Source of the DNA: Lepeophtheirus salmonis
Taxonomy: Eukaryota > Arthropoda > Copepoda > Siphonostomatoida > Caligidae
Direction of reading: 5' to 3'
Length of the DNA: 64,000 bases
NCBI RefSeq assembly: GCF_016086655.4
Contig: NC_052134.2
Coordinates: forward strand, 13,330,001-13,394,000
Shown in pieces: positions 54,725 through 64,000 of the stretch. The position numbers and the translations under genes were made by a program. The notes under the pieces were generated by a model. That model searched no databases, was not told the origin of the DNA, and worked only from the letters and a program-made list of their open reading frames with translations. Every line of letters begins with the position of its first letter. Within the stretch, counting starts at the first letter, position 1.

Positions 54725-55410
54725 TATTCGACCCCTTTCTTTCTTCGACCGACAAAACGTCGACCAGAAAAAAACACCGACTGACAGAAGGTTGACCTTA
54801 GAATATAAAATAAAGGGTTACTACAAATGGTGTTGCAATATATCCCATTCAGACATTTTCCGCCTAAAGCATACCCCAGGACCACCATTCCTATATAAAG
54901 TACGAGTAAGGGTCACTCCCGATCCCCCTTATACATGTTGGGGCTATTTTCAGACACTGCCGTGTCGCAAAATGGAATGAATCCCACCGCCACTATTTAA
55001 GTAACCACTAAGAGCCCATCACTACCCATATTTTACCCCCTTCCCCAATGTTTGAGTTTTTTTCGGGTATGGGCTGCCCCAAAATGGGGTGAAACCCACT
55101 GCCACTATTTAAATTTACCCCACCTCAATTTATACCCCGAAAGGGTCCCCTGAATTTGAGACCGTTTCGTTTTTCATCTCATTTTGAGGCTGGCGGTACC
55201 CAAAATAGCCCCAAAACTTCTACGTATAAATGGGGGTTTAAAAGGGTTCCTTACTTTTTGTTTATGTAGGGGTGGTGGGGTAAATATCTTGGGCTGGAAA
55301 TGTCTGGAGTAAATGTTGTAGAAAACAGTTTTTCATATTTTGAAATGTAATATTTGCCGGTCGACGTTTTGTACGGTAGACTTTCTGTCGGTCGACGTTT
55401 CGACCTACTA
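54725..55410. mobile_element. Element bounded by inverted clusters of GTCGAC repeats
   Basis: The left cluster (54725-54805) contains TTCGACCGACAAAACGTCGACC; the right cluster (55355-55412) contains GGTCGACGTTTTGTACGG and GTCGGTCGACGTTTCGACC in inverted orientation. Between them the DNA is much richer in G+C and C-runs than its surroundings. It holds a direct repeat of about 38 bp (CAAAATGG..TGAA.CCCAC.GCCACTATTTAA at about 54967 and 55080). No protein recognised. Ends and class are uncertain; no target duplication was identified. Confidence 0.45.
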
Positions 55411-55424
55411 CCCTTTCTTCTATA

Positions 55425-55772
55425 GGGTCATTCAAAAAGAGCGGTTTTTTCCAGTAGGGATTTTTTGACAGGTGCGTACGAGTTCTGTCAAATTCATACG
55501 TCATTTTTACTCAGTATTTTCATACTTAGGTGAATTGGCCACCAAGATCGTGTGATATCACACCTTCGGACTTTTTTTTTTGGGGCTACGTAAAAGCAAA
55601 AGTCTATGTGGATAAACCAGCGACGACGATTGAAGCATTGGAGGTAAATATTAAGCGAGTTATTCGTGAGATTCCGGTCACATTGCTCGAACGCGTCGTC
55701 AAAAATTGGCGCGAAAGAATGGACCATTTAAAGGCTAGTTGCGGCCAACATATGAAGGGGATTCTTTCCTAG
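55425..55772 (+). pseudogene. IS630/Tc1/mariner-type transposase C-terminal fragment
   Basis: The 80-codon frame reads NWPPRSCDITPSDFFFWGYV (third catalytic Asp), KAKVYVDKPATTIEALEVNI, KRVIREIPVTLLERVVKNW and ends HMKGILS. This matches the end of the insect-type transposases with WPPRSCDLTPLD..LWGYVK. GGGTCATTCAAAAAGAGCGG at 55427 is a likely left terminus. The N-terminal domains are deleted. Confidence 0.78.
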
Positions 55773-55836
55773 AAATAATTATAAAGGAGGGTTTTTTCGG
55801 TTCATAATAAAGTATTACTTTATATCAAGGTTAATT

Positions 55837-56033
55837 GAAATACAAGGTTATACCATAACGCGTGTACGACTGATGTTTGACTTCCACTACGTTTTTTTAG
55901 TATTGACGTCATATTGTATGAGTTTTTTGTGTGTTTTATCAAAATCCGCTTGTCTTGCTGAGGAGTCGGTATGATACATCAAATTGGAATTTTTAGCAAG
56001 GCGGATCATATGATTGCCTAACCTTGTATTTCT
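55837..56033 (+). repeat. MITE family copy C, complete with perfect 14-bp TIRs
   Basis: Starts GAAATACAAGGTTA and ends TAACCTTGTATTTC, an exact 14-bp inverted repeat. TA follows the right end; the left flank is TT. The interior contains ATTGACGTCATATTG and GTTTTATCAAAATCCGC as in copies A and B. 197 bp, non-coding. Confidence 0.85.
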
Positions 56034-56309
56034 ATAAACTTTGCGTTATATATAGTGTAAACCCTTTGCCAAAAAGGAGATCCCTAATATATATTAGCAG
56101 TAGATTTATTCATTACGATAGAGCGCAAAAATAATGCTCAAGTGTATGAAGATTAAAAAAACATGCAAAACAGAGATGAAATACAAAAACATTATTTCTA
56201 TGTTGTCATTTAGTGATATTGGCTTAACCCACAATCCAAATAAACCATTGATGACTATTCAGAGAGTCTTTAGGTAACAACAAAGTTTCAAAGGAAGGGT
56301 GCATTACAT

Positions 56310-56800
56310 CTTAGCGTCAAAGGAGCTTTCAATTATTTTTTCTGAATTCAATACATTCCTCTGCTCGATACCTATCAATAACTTTTTGTACGGTACACTC
56401 ATATTCATCTATAGCCATAAGCTCTTTCCTCGTTTCTTGACCCCAAAGACCGACTATTAACTTAATCTTGATGTGTTCTACTAAACATTCCTTAGTTCCT
56501 CATTTTTCATTAAATTCAGCATGGATTGTAATTCGAGTTACCTCTCCTTAGAAGTCCTCAAAATAATGACCTTCTTTTTGATACATGGAGTGGAATTGAA
56601 CTTTATCAAGAATGATGTTGTATTGAGAGCGAAAGTGTTTCCTTAATTCTTTTTAAATTTCAGAAACGGATAATAGTGTGTCTTCCTTAATCCCAATTGA
56701 GACTCTTAATTTTTCCCTTATCTCTATATCCATGAGTATCTTAAATTCGATAGTTGTTTTACGTTGTTTTTACGTAACTATCAACTCATGCCAATTACAT
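56310..56800 (-). pseudogene. Gypsy-type gag fragment
   Basis: The minus strand reads ILMDIEIREKLRVSIGIKED, KELRKHFRSQYNIILDKVQF, HSMYQKEGHYFEDF, ARITIHAEF-like GEVTRITIHAEFNEK, VEHIKIKLIVGLWGQETRKE and VQKVIDRYRAEECIEF. Pattern (L...F......I..R..F....Q..GE....F...) and the IVGL.D...R..LM motif are those of Ty3-type capsid proteins. Three stops; no zinc knuckle or pol follows. Confidence 0.7.
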
Positions 56801-56884
56801 CTAGTCTTCAAAACTGAGTTTTCATTCAACGAGATCATTCAAATCCATATTTGCTCTCAATGGTTCAGGTTTCCAGTTTTCTGG

Positions 56885-56965
56885 TCGATGTTTTGTCCAT
56901 TCGACGTTTAGTCTATTCGACGTTTTGTACATTCGACGTTCTGTTGGTTGACGTTTTGTCAAGGC
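56885..56965. repeat. 16-bp tandem array of TCGACGTTTTGT units
   Basis: Five consecutive units with 16-bp period: TCGATGTTTTGTCCAT, TCGACGTTTAGTCTAT, TCGACGTTTTGTACAT, TCGACGTTCTGTTGGT, TGACGTTTTGTCAAG. The same core appears in the clusters at 54725-54805 and 55355-55412. Confidence 0.75.
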
Positions 56966-56969
56966 ACCA

Positions 56970-58350
56970 TCTAGAAGGATGTTCCATTAAGGGAATTAGG
57001 GCATTTTATAATGTGACCATGATATCAAATTTGAGTAATGAGTGAATTGATACAATTTGATTGAACTGAGTGAAACATTTGGTATATTACAAAAAATCAA
57101 CAAAATATTGGTGAAGAATGTATTTAAAAAGTAACATTAATTCAACTTCAGAGCCATCTAGCGAGTAAAATATAATTTATGTATATATTTATGAATTAAA
57201 ACACGTGACTGGGTACATAGTATATCTCAGATTTTGTACGGAATTTTCAAACGACTTTCGTACACTTATGTGCGATTTGAACACAAGTCGGAGAAAGAAT
57301 TTTCTGTCTTGTGGTTCAAACGGATCTGGTTCTTCATCCGCTAGAATTACAGTCGAACCAAGACCGAAACCGAGATCGCAAAATTTTGATTATTTGTCTC
57401 GGTTCTTGTACTTTTGTTCCTATTTAGAATATATAAAGAAAAGGTATATATTTTAAAAAATAAATCAGCTCCAATCAATACGTGAATTTTCAGAGTTATT
57501 TTTTTGTACAATTGTAACGTTTCCAATGTTTTTTTTACGTTGCCAGGACGATACAGTTCTAAATAGCCTAGTGCTTCTTATGGATCTGGAAAAAGGGGTT
57601 TTAGGCACCGGACAGCGTAAATACAAAAGGGAAGGGGTGGGGTAGATCATGGATCTAGGTCTGCTACTAAGCATGTCAGGCCCTTATAATATGATAACTA
57701 TAATATTTCTAAAGCTAGGGTTTCCCAAACGTCACTATAACCAGCTCCCCCTACACTAATAAACTGAGGCCCCTTTTATACGAGTTTTCGGAGCTCCTGC
57801 TGGAACTTGGGGTACTATGCAATCTGTATATAAGATAGATGCAGCCCTTTTTGTATCGAATATCATTTCCTGGGCCAGAATTTTCTTGTAACGCCCCTTG
57901 TTTTAAGTACATGTTACAAAACTGATCCTGTATAAAGAAGAAGCGAGACCGAAGATCGGAACCGAGGCCGATAGAGCTTAACCAAGACCGGAACTATTAA
58001 AACGAAAGAACTGAGACCGGGACTGATATAACTGCTGAACTTGAACCGGGCACAACCTTGGTTATGGACTATCAAGGTGGGAGATTGAACAAAAAAATGA
58101 AGGGTGCTCATGCTTTCTGTTCATTTTTTTATAAAACAACGATGAAAGTGGAAAAATTGAATGGCAATTCCCCAAAGTTCTCCATAGATCTGCCCAGTTT
58201 CTATAAAAAGAGAATAATTTATCTTCCAGAAGGGTTAAAAATAAATCCCTCTCCATCGGGACTAATTTATTGAAGACTGGGCCAATAGTTGGAATTAATT
58301 GCCTAATCTCAAACTGACTTGGCACTATTTCTTTTCCGAGGAAAGGTTGA
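56970..58350. other. Region with GACCG-type degenerate repeats, no gene
   Basis: Two clusters of A/CCGAGACCGAA-like short repeats at 57350-57415 and 57940-58045. Frames at 58058-58325 on both strands have no family match. I see no supported gene. Confidence 0.4.
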
Positions 58351-58355
58351 TAAAT

Positions 58356-59131
58356 GGGTCATTCCACGACGTCAAGTGTACACACACTCACCGCATGACC
58401 ATCCCCGATTTTGATGATATTCGGTGAGCTGGCTTTTCTATTCAAAATAAGAGCGTTTGTAAGATATTTGGGTTCTGGGACTCACCTGGTGTGTTCTAGG
58501 CCCCCTCAAAGTTGGGCCTGATGCGTTGGACCTGTGTTGTTTAGAGGGCCATAATTCTGCTCATAGTGGCTTGATTTTAACTCAAATTACGTCAAAAGAT
58601 GCACAAGAATACAAATTTTAACTTATATTTACTCAAAGTATTATTTTAATCAAATATAAAAGTTTGGAGCTCTGGCGCAGCCTTCAAAATGGCGCCTCTC
58701 CCAAGCAGCAAACCCGATTTTGTTTTAATTTTCGTAGAACATATATCAATATTTGTTTTTAAACATATTTAAAATTCAGAATGGGATCTTAATCACTACC
58801 AACCAGAGCATTATTTAGAGTATATAGAGCCGCTTTTATAGCATATGATAGAATATAAGTTAAAGTTTGTGTTCTTGTGCATCTTTTGACGTAATCTGTA
58901 TTAAAATCGAGCCGCTATGAGCGGAATTATGGTCTTCTAAACAACACTGGTCCAATGTATTAGGCCCTACTTTGAACGGGCCTAGAACGGCCCAGGTGAT
59001 TCACAGAACCCTAATATTTCACACACTCTCTTATTTTGTATAGAAAAGCCAGCTCACCAAAAATCATAAAATTTGGAGATGATCATGCCGTAAATTGCAA
59101 AAAAGTGTGTACACTTGACGTGGAATGACCC
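58356..59131. mobile_element. 776-bp foldback element with arms of about 280 bp
   Basis: The left arm (58356-about 58645) and right arm (about 58855-59131) are inverted copies. Shared blocks: GGGTCATTCCACG, TCAAGTGTACACAC, GGTGAGCTGGCTTTTCTAT.CAAAATAAGAG, TTACGTCAAAAGATGCACAAGAA. The ends are perfect for GGGTCATTCCACG, and AAAT flanks both sides (possible 4-bp duplication). The central 200 bp are unique and non-coding. The two arms could pair into a long hairpin. Confidence 0.82.
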
Positions 59132-59334
59132 AAATGCAAAAGAAGTCTTCTATTTCTTTGACTAATTTTAATTTAATAGTAAGAAAAGAGGAATTTTTCA
59201 CAGCTTAACAACAGTTAATGTGAGTTAAAAAAAAGTAAAAATAAAACATAGTCGTGAATAGATAATACAGTATATTAAAGATATCACTTTATCTATATTA
59301 TATAATTTTTTGGTAATAATATTTTGTTTGGCAT

Positions 59335-59580
59335 CCATACTCGCCGGACCCCAACCCCTTGATTACAGCATATGAACGTCTATTGAGGCCAGGAAATGTG
59401 CTAAACGTGCAACAAATTTGAGTTTCTTTAATGAGCAAATAACTGAGGAATAGACAAAACTTGATCCAGGGTATATTTTTAAGACCTGCTCGTCACTTAT
59501 AGGTCGGCTGAAGCACGTTATTGAGACAAAAGGTTTGTCTCTTATGTTCTTTGTACGCTATGACAAAATATCAGGTATCA
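59335..59580 (+). pseudogene. maT/Tc1-like transposase C-terminal fragment
   Basis: The plus frame reads PLDYSI (third Asp), a stop, TSIEARKCAKRATNLSFFNE, a stop, then TKLDPGYIFKTCSSLIGRLK and HVIETKGLSL. WHPYSPDPNP precedes it in another frame. Order and spacing match the end of maT-like transposases. Remainder absent. Confidence 0.72.
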
Positions 59581-59589
59581 AGTAATGAA

Positions 59590-60825
59590 TCATCAAAGAT
59601 TAGTGTTTTGTTAACTTAAAATGTGTCATAATTAAATTTTTATACGGTAAAATGTGAATATTATAAGGATATTTCTGTCTTTGGAGTGAGTAAACACCCC
59701 AAAGAAATATGAAAGGGTTCATTGCAGCAACATTTTCATATCTAAACACCAATTAATTTGAGTTCGGGCAATAACCGTCATAAAAATAATGGTATTATTT
59801 TATTCTTTGAATATTTAAAATCAAATTTATTATACAGAAAAAAACTGAACTGAAGATAATATGACTCCTTTTCGTAATAATAGCCTTTCAACTACAGCAA
59901 TCAGATGTTGTAAATTTTGGACTCTATAATATGCTATTGGAGAAAATGAAATACATGAAAAGATATGATTCTTATTACACATAGCTCTAACTACGTTTTA
60001 TATAAAAATTTAGTATGCAAGTGTTTTTCCAAATTTAAGTACTCTTCCAAGAATCAAGTAAATTATATATTTGTCATACAACTATATAGTATCTATAAAT
60101 TTATTTGCATGTATTTATTTTTCAATTCTAATTGGCGTAAAAAAGCTGCTTCTTTTCGTTAATTTCTAGAGTCCTACGTAGAGTATTGTTGTTCTGTTTG
60201 TTCAGTTGTCTAATAGTTAAGTAGGGATAATTATCAATATAATTAAGTGTAATTTATAAGCATGGAGCAACGTATCTGAGCAGAGATGATCATCTTCAAT
60301 TCAATATGTGTAGATTCCCTTTATAATTATTCCTACAAAATGAAAAAAAAAAAAAGTTATTTATATGGACTCAGGTATATAAAGATTAGAAAGATTAAAT
60401 GTAATCCACTAATTAAGGAGTTGAAAACTGTCTAAATCCTTGTGAGTGCAAATAAAAAAAAGTATATGATTGATTTTTGGATATAGTTGTATCTAATCAT
60501 TATAAAATATCAAATCGGGAAATATTAGGGTATCATCTCTTGTCTAGAATTTACATGGCTAGTGTACAAGGATTGCCCGGAACCATCCTTACTAAATAAA
60601 AAGTAATATCACAAATAACTGGCTCAACTTACCTTGAATTGATAGCCCTTAAAATGGTAATCTTTGTGATGAGTTCCTTACCCTCATCTTGATAAATGAG
60701 CAGTAAATGATTTCCTTCAACTAATTATATAAAAAACAGTTTTTCATTATTATTGATTCAAAAATAAGTGTCTTAAAAATTTTCAGAATAGAAATGAAAG
60801 TGCTTATGTCATCCTTTATATAAAA
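59590..60825. other. AT-rich interval, nothing recognised
   Basis: A 65-codon frame at 59965-60162 is Phe/Tyr/Lys-rich and probably random. No other structure. Confidence 0.4.
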
Positions 60826-60829
60826 ATGA

Positions 60830-62040
60830 TGAGTAAAACCCAACTGAACGAGATTAATTATTCAGAGTTTCTTAAATGGATAGAAACATGGAATAATGAT
60901 GTTAAATTGGGAAACACTTGCGAAGAGCAAATATCAATATTATGAACTTGTTGCTCATCTGAATACAAAAGTTCGACAAATCGTAGAGATTTCTGCAAAC
61001 ACAAATAATACACTGAATGAAGTAATAGAATACATTACTGAATACATAAAAGAAAAAATATAAACATCAGGGTCTAGATATAGAAAAAAACTAGGGTGTA
61101 CAGAAACATTGGATGAATTTTACTTTTGCAGATGAAGCAGACATTTTTGAGAAGAAGCCAGAAGATTGGTTAGCTGGTTATATAATTTGCAGCATCAATG
61201 ACGACGAAGTATGGCAAAAGTTGTTGAAGAAGACTCAACAGATGAATTTTAAAGATACTCTCACTTTATGTAGAACAGTATAAACGGGAAGGAATAATCA
61301 AAATAGTCTAAATGATCTAGTATCAAAGGGTGTCAACGCAAATACAAAATCTAGCAAAGTCAATATATATCGAAGAAGAAGAGTGTGTAGATGTCTAAAG
61401 AAAACTATTGATCGATCATTCACTCTATTCCAAAATTTGAATTGAATAAACAACGCATAAATGTACTGAATGCCCATGGAAATTACTTTCAAAATATAAT
61501 AGCTACTTGTGACAATGGTACAATAGTATCCGTCGTTGGATCAAGAGCATTAAAATATATAAATATTGGACGTCGAAGATCAACACTTCAAAACTAAAAT
61601 CATCAGGGTTAATCAATCTAAATTAGATATACTAGATGTTATTGATTTGATTTGAAATTGAGATGGGGAAATCGTATACAAAAAGAGGTAGTTTACGTGA
61701 TAAAAAATATCCTCAAAAAGAGTTATTCATCTGACAAAACGCTTGTATTTAATTAGGAATTTTTCACCCTGATTTACCTCGCCCATTAAAAGAATAATGG
61801 ATGGATGAACCTTTGGTAACTGTACAAAGTAAGAACGACATGAATAATCTTCTCGATAAATGTAGATCAGGAAATATAAATTTAGAGATGGATTATCAAA
61901 ATATAAAAATACATCGCTTGAGTGTGGATACTCACCTAATCAAATTGTTCATGGTCTAAATCTTCCATCAAAGGTCCCTACTCATAAACGATATTTAAAA
62001 AAAAAACCCAAAAAACTGTTGAAGATTTACGTATAAAGTC
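60830..62040 (+). pseudogene. Gypsy-type gag/protease relic
   Basis: Plus-strand pieces: FLKWIETWNNDVKLGNTCEE, YELVAHLNTKVRQIVEISAN, TLDEFYFC, DCSDEF-like EEDSTDEF, then after about 61440 LNKQRINVLNAHGNYFQNII and ATCDNGTIVSVVGSRALKYI. The latter is the position of a retropepsin (D(S/T)GA.VSV.GS), with DNGTIVSVVG in place of the active-site motif. HPDLPRPLKE follows near 61770. Heavily decayed. The gag part differs from that at 56310-56800, so a separate element is likely. Confidence 0.5.
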
Positions 62041-62049
62041 AAAATCATA

Positions 62050-62460
62050 GAACGAGTTCTATCCTAATAATTTATTGGAATTAGTAATAGGAAGTTGAGC
62101 CCCGATACAAAACCCAATTACAAAGTTATGTGATAAATTTGGGAAAGTAATTTGACGAAGATATTAAATTTATATGGAAGATGTACATTTTCCATATTCC
62201 ATTCCCATGTTAAATAAATACACATTATTTATTCATACATAGAATCAAAAGGATTTAACCTCATTCCCAAAAATGTTCTTTGAGGTTTGTACCCGTATGT
62301 TCATTTTTGCACTCATTGTAACTTTTTTAAGAATGAAGGCCTATTGAGGAGAACAGTATATTCCCTTTAAAATACTTCTTGATTTGGTTTGACAATAATA
62401 CATTTTGTTACTTGCTCTCTATTTCTACCAATACCCTCCTGGTATACGGAATAATTTATT
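62050..62460. other. AT-rich interval, nothing recognised
   Basis: No frame or repeat supported. Confidence 0.4.
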
Positions 62461-62463
62461 TGC

Positions 62464-62766
62464 TTAATTGAATGAATTTTTAGTTTTCTGTATGAAATAA
62501 TTAATTCCATCAAAGAATTCCCATAAAGATGGATATTTTTGCACCTTCTGTATGTTATTTTTCAAAGTAGATTTCCTTGATTTAAATGCCACATCTTCTG
62601 TTTTACAGATGAATCCCTTTTTATCAGTACACTTGGCGTTTACCAATGAACCAAAATCCTCCTTAAACGACAAATATTTGCATTCGAGTCCATACAATAT
62701 TGATCTATCATAAAATACAGCCAACTTGAGAAACTTATTCAAGAATATCCCAGCATTAGTAAACAA
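62464..62766 (-). pseudogene. Possible C-type lectin C-terminal fragment
   Basis: The 100-codon minus frame contains DRSILYGLECKYLSFKEDFG and NAKCTDKKGFICKTED, matching the last third of a C-type lectin fold (E.C.Y......G.W.DA.C..K.GFICK), although the usual Trp is Leu. The first part of the domain is absent and the start is arbitrary. It may be a terminal exon or a broken copy. Confidence 0.4.
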
Positions 62767-62769
62767 TAC

Positions 62770-63570
62770 TCATGCCCTAGTAAATGAGTATCGTTCAGAA
62801 TATAACATTAACTTAAATTATTTATTTATTTATTACATATGAATAAGAGAGGTTGTTGATTATTATTATATATAACTTCCGTATCAATAACTATTTATCA
62901 ATGTTCATTATATTCTGTAAAATTATGTAAGATAAAATATATATAGTCAATTAATTAGAAAACATCAAAGCCATCATTACAAGTATTTTTCTACTTTTCT
63001 CTGAAATAATTTAAATTTTAAATAAACTTTAAAGTTTAACTTGGGCATAATTATTCATATATTTAAAAAATGATTATCTTTTTTTCAAATAGACTATACA
63101 ATGGCCGGGCTTAACAAAAGAGTTGGAAAACTTTTTATTATGGCTTAACGAATAAGTTCGGGCAATGCCAGGTATACCCTTAAATTTAATCATATTTTCA
63201 TATTGTTCCAAAATTAACGCCCTGTTAACTTTGATGTAATTAAATTTAGAGTATTCAGGGTTTTCCATGAACACTGGTCCGACCGGATGGGCAAATATTC
63301 TAGAATAATAAAGTGTATATCATGTTGGAACAGACAAGTGGTTACAATTCAGGCAAAATATGTTATTTTTGACATGTGACACAGTAGTATTATCGTATAA
63401 TGATTGATTACTCCGTTGAAATCTAACATCATTATTAGTTGACTATATGTATAATTAAAATTGAAGTATAACTTTTTAACTCATTTCAAAGAAATTGGCG
63501 TTTATTTATTAGATTTTTAAGAGTTTTAAAAGTAAATCAACAAGTTGAAATAAAAATACAAATTAAAACA
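62770..63570. other. Mostly AT-rich; one unassigned frame
   Basis: A minus frame at 63274-63074 (MFMENPEYSKFNYIKVNRAL, ending GHCIVYLKKR) has protein-like composition but no recognised family. Confidence 0.3.
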
Positions 63571-63572
63571 AC

Positions 63573-63995
63573 CTACATATACAGTGTTAGCTTCATTTTA
63601 GATCTTAAAAAGTATTTGCAACTGTCAGTGTGTTTTTTTTGCCTGCGATAAACGCGTCCAAGTGGCTTTTTGAGTGTAAAAGGTTCTTGAGCCTTGTTAT
63701 AAGCCATCAAAATGACATGATTGATTGCAAGATCATCCGAGAGATTAATGGGCCATTTAGAACAAAGTATCGAGCTGCTCAGGGCAATTGTATAAACGCC
63801 GTAGAGTCTGATGCAAGTGTATGTATATTTCTTCAAACACAAGAAAACATTCGAGGCTAGGGCCTTCAACAAGGATGGAATGCCGAATACTCTGTATGGA
63901 GTCCGTATGGGTCTCAAATCTATCTGTTTTTGTAATTTCTTTGTTCCACAATTTCCTTTTGTTCTGGATGATCCTGAAAAAACTGTATGTTCCAC
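63573..63995 (-). other. Unassigned 140-codon frame running off the window
   Basis: The minus frame MEHTVFSGSSRTKGNCGTKK extends to 63573. The alternative frame over the same DNA (IQFFQDHPEQKEIVEQRNYK, NRFETHTDSIQSIRHSILVE) looks at least as protein-like, so the reading frame is unresolved. Relatively high G+C. Its 5' end may lie beyond the window. No family recognised; could be a repeat element. Confidence 0.25.
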
Positions 63996-64000
63996 GTTTT

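Noticed and set aside
57350..58045. GACCGAAACCGAG clusters as boundaries of an element
   Set aside because: Units are too degenerate and spacing irregular; no paired ends or target duplication.
1..64000. CRISPR arrays, bacterial operons or phage genes
   Set aside because: No regularly spaced direct repeats with unique spacers; gene structure is intron-bearing and eukaryotic.

Overview
This is an AT-rich eukaryotic nuclear window of roughly two-thirds A+T. The likely source is an arthropod, plausibly a copepod crustacean such as a sea louse. I infer this from one intron-rich astacin protease with ShKT domains, a GalEa-like copia element, P-element-like and many maT/Tc1/mariner-like transposases, and very short introns of about 65-85 bp. 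The species call is inference. I see no prokaryotic operons, CRISPR arrays, rRNA genes or convincing tRNA genes.

Only two genes look intact as host genes, both on the minus strand. The first is a multi-exon gene of unknown function at 16319-16873; four phase-1 exons are visible and its 5' end is missing. The second is a five-exon secreted astacin metalloprotease at 52258-53661, with a signal peptide, a Thr/Pro linker and two C-terminal ShKT domains. Other host-derived sequence is decayed or partial: a DNAJB retro-pseudogene (2585-3160), a SMYD SET domain (6480-6915), a BTB/POZ protein (11024-11564), a second astacin fragment (26865-27110) and a possible C-type lectin end (62464-62766).

The rest is mostly mobile DNA. 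1-2190 is a copia pol relic. 3566-5047 is a full-length but mutated maT-like transposon with TIRs and a TA duplication. 5170-6260 (+) and 25740-26580 (-) are the two halves of P-element/THAP9-like transposases. 12-20 kb holds several Tc1/mariner relics, a diverged repeat family and a foldback element. 22066-25358 is a decayed LINE with both ORFs. 28880-32640 is a decayed minus-strand Gypsy element. 40428-41772 is a large palindrome of two convergent CGBP1/hAT-like copies, directly abutting a young Gypsy element (41779-47041) with near-identical 233-bp LTRs and a 1438-codon gag-pol frame. Beyond it lie a hAT MITE with a perfect 8-bp target duplication, a scrambled mariner, the astacin gene, several MITEs, arrays of 16-bp GTCGAC-containing repeats, a 776-bp foldback element and further Gypsy gag/protease remains.

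The window is best read as a transposon graveyard in which the two host genes and one recent Gypsy insertion are the only structures close to functional. The most unusual items are the foldback and palindromic elements, a three-copy TA-target MITE family, the GTCGAC arrays, and the uncharacterised small-exon gene. Coordinates of degenerate elements were read by eye and are approximate.
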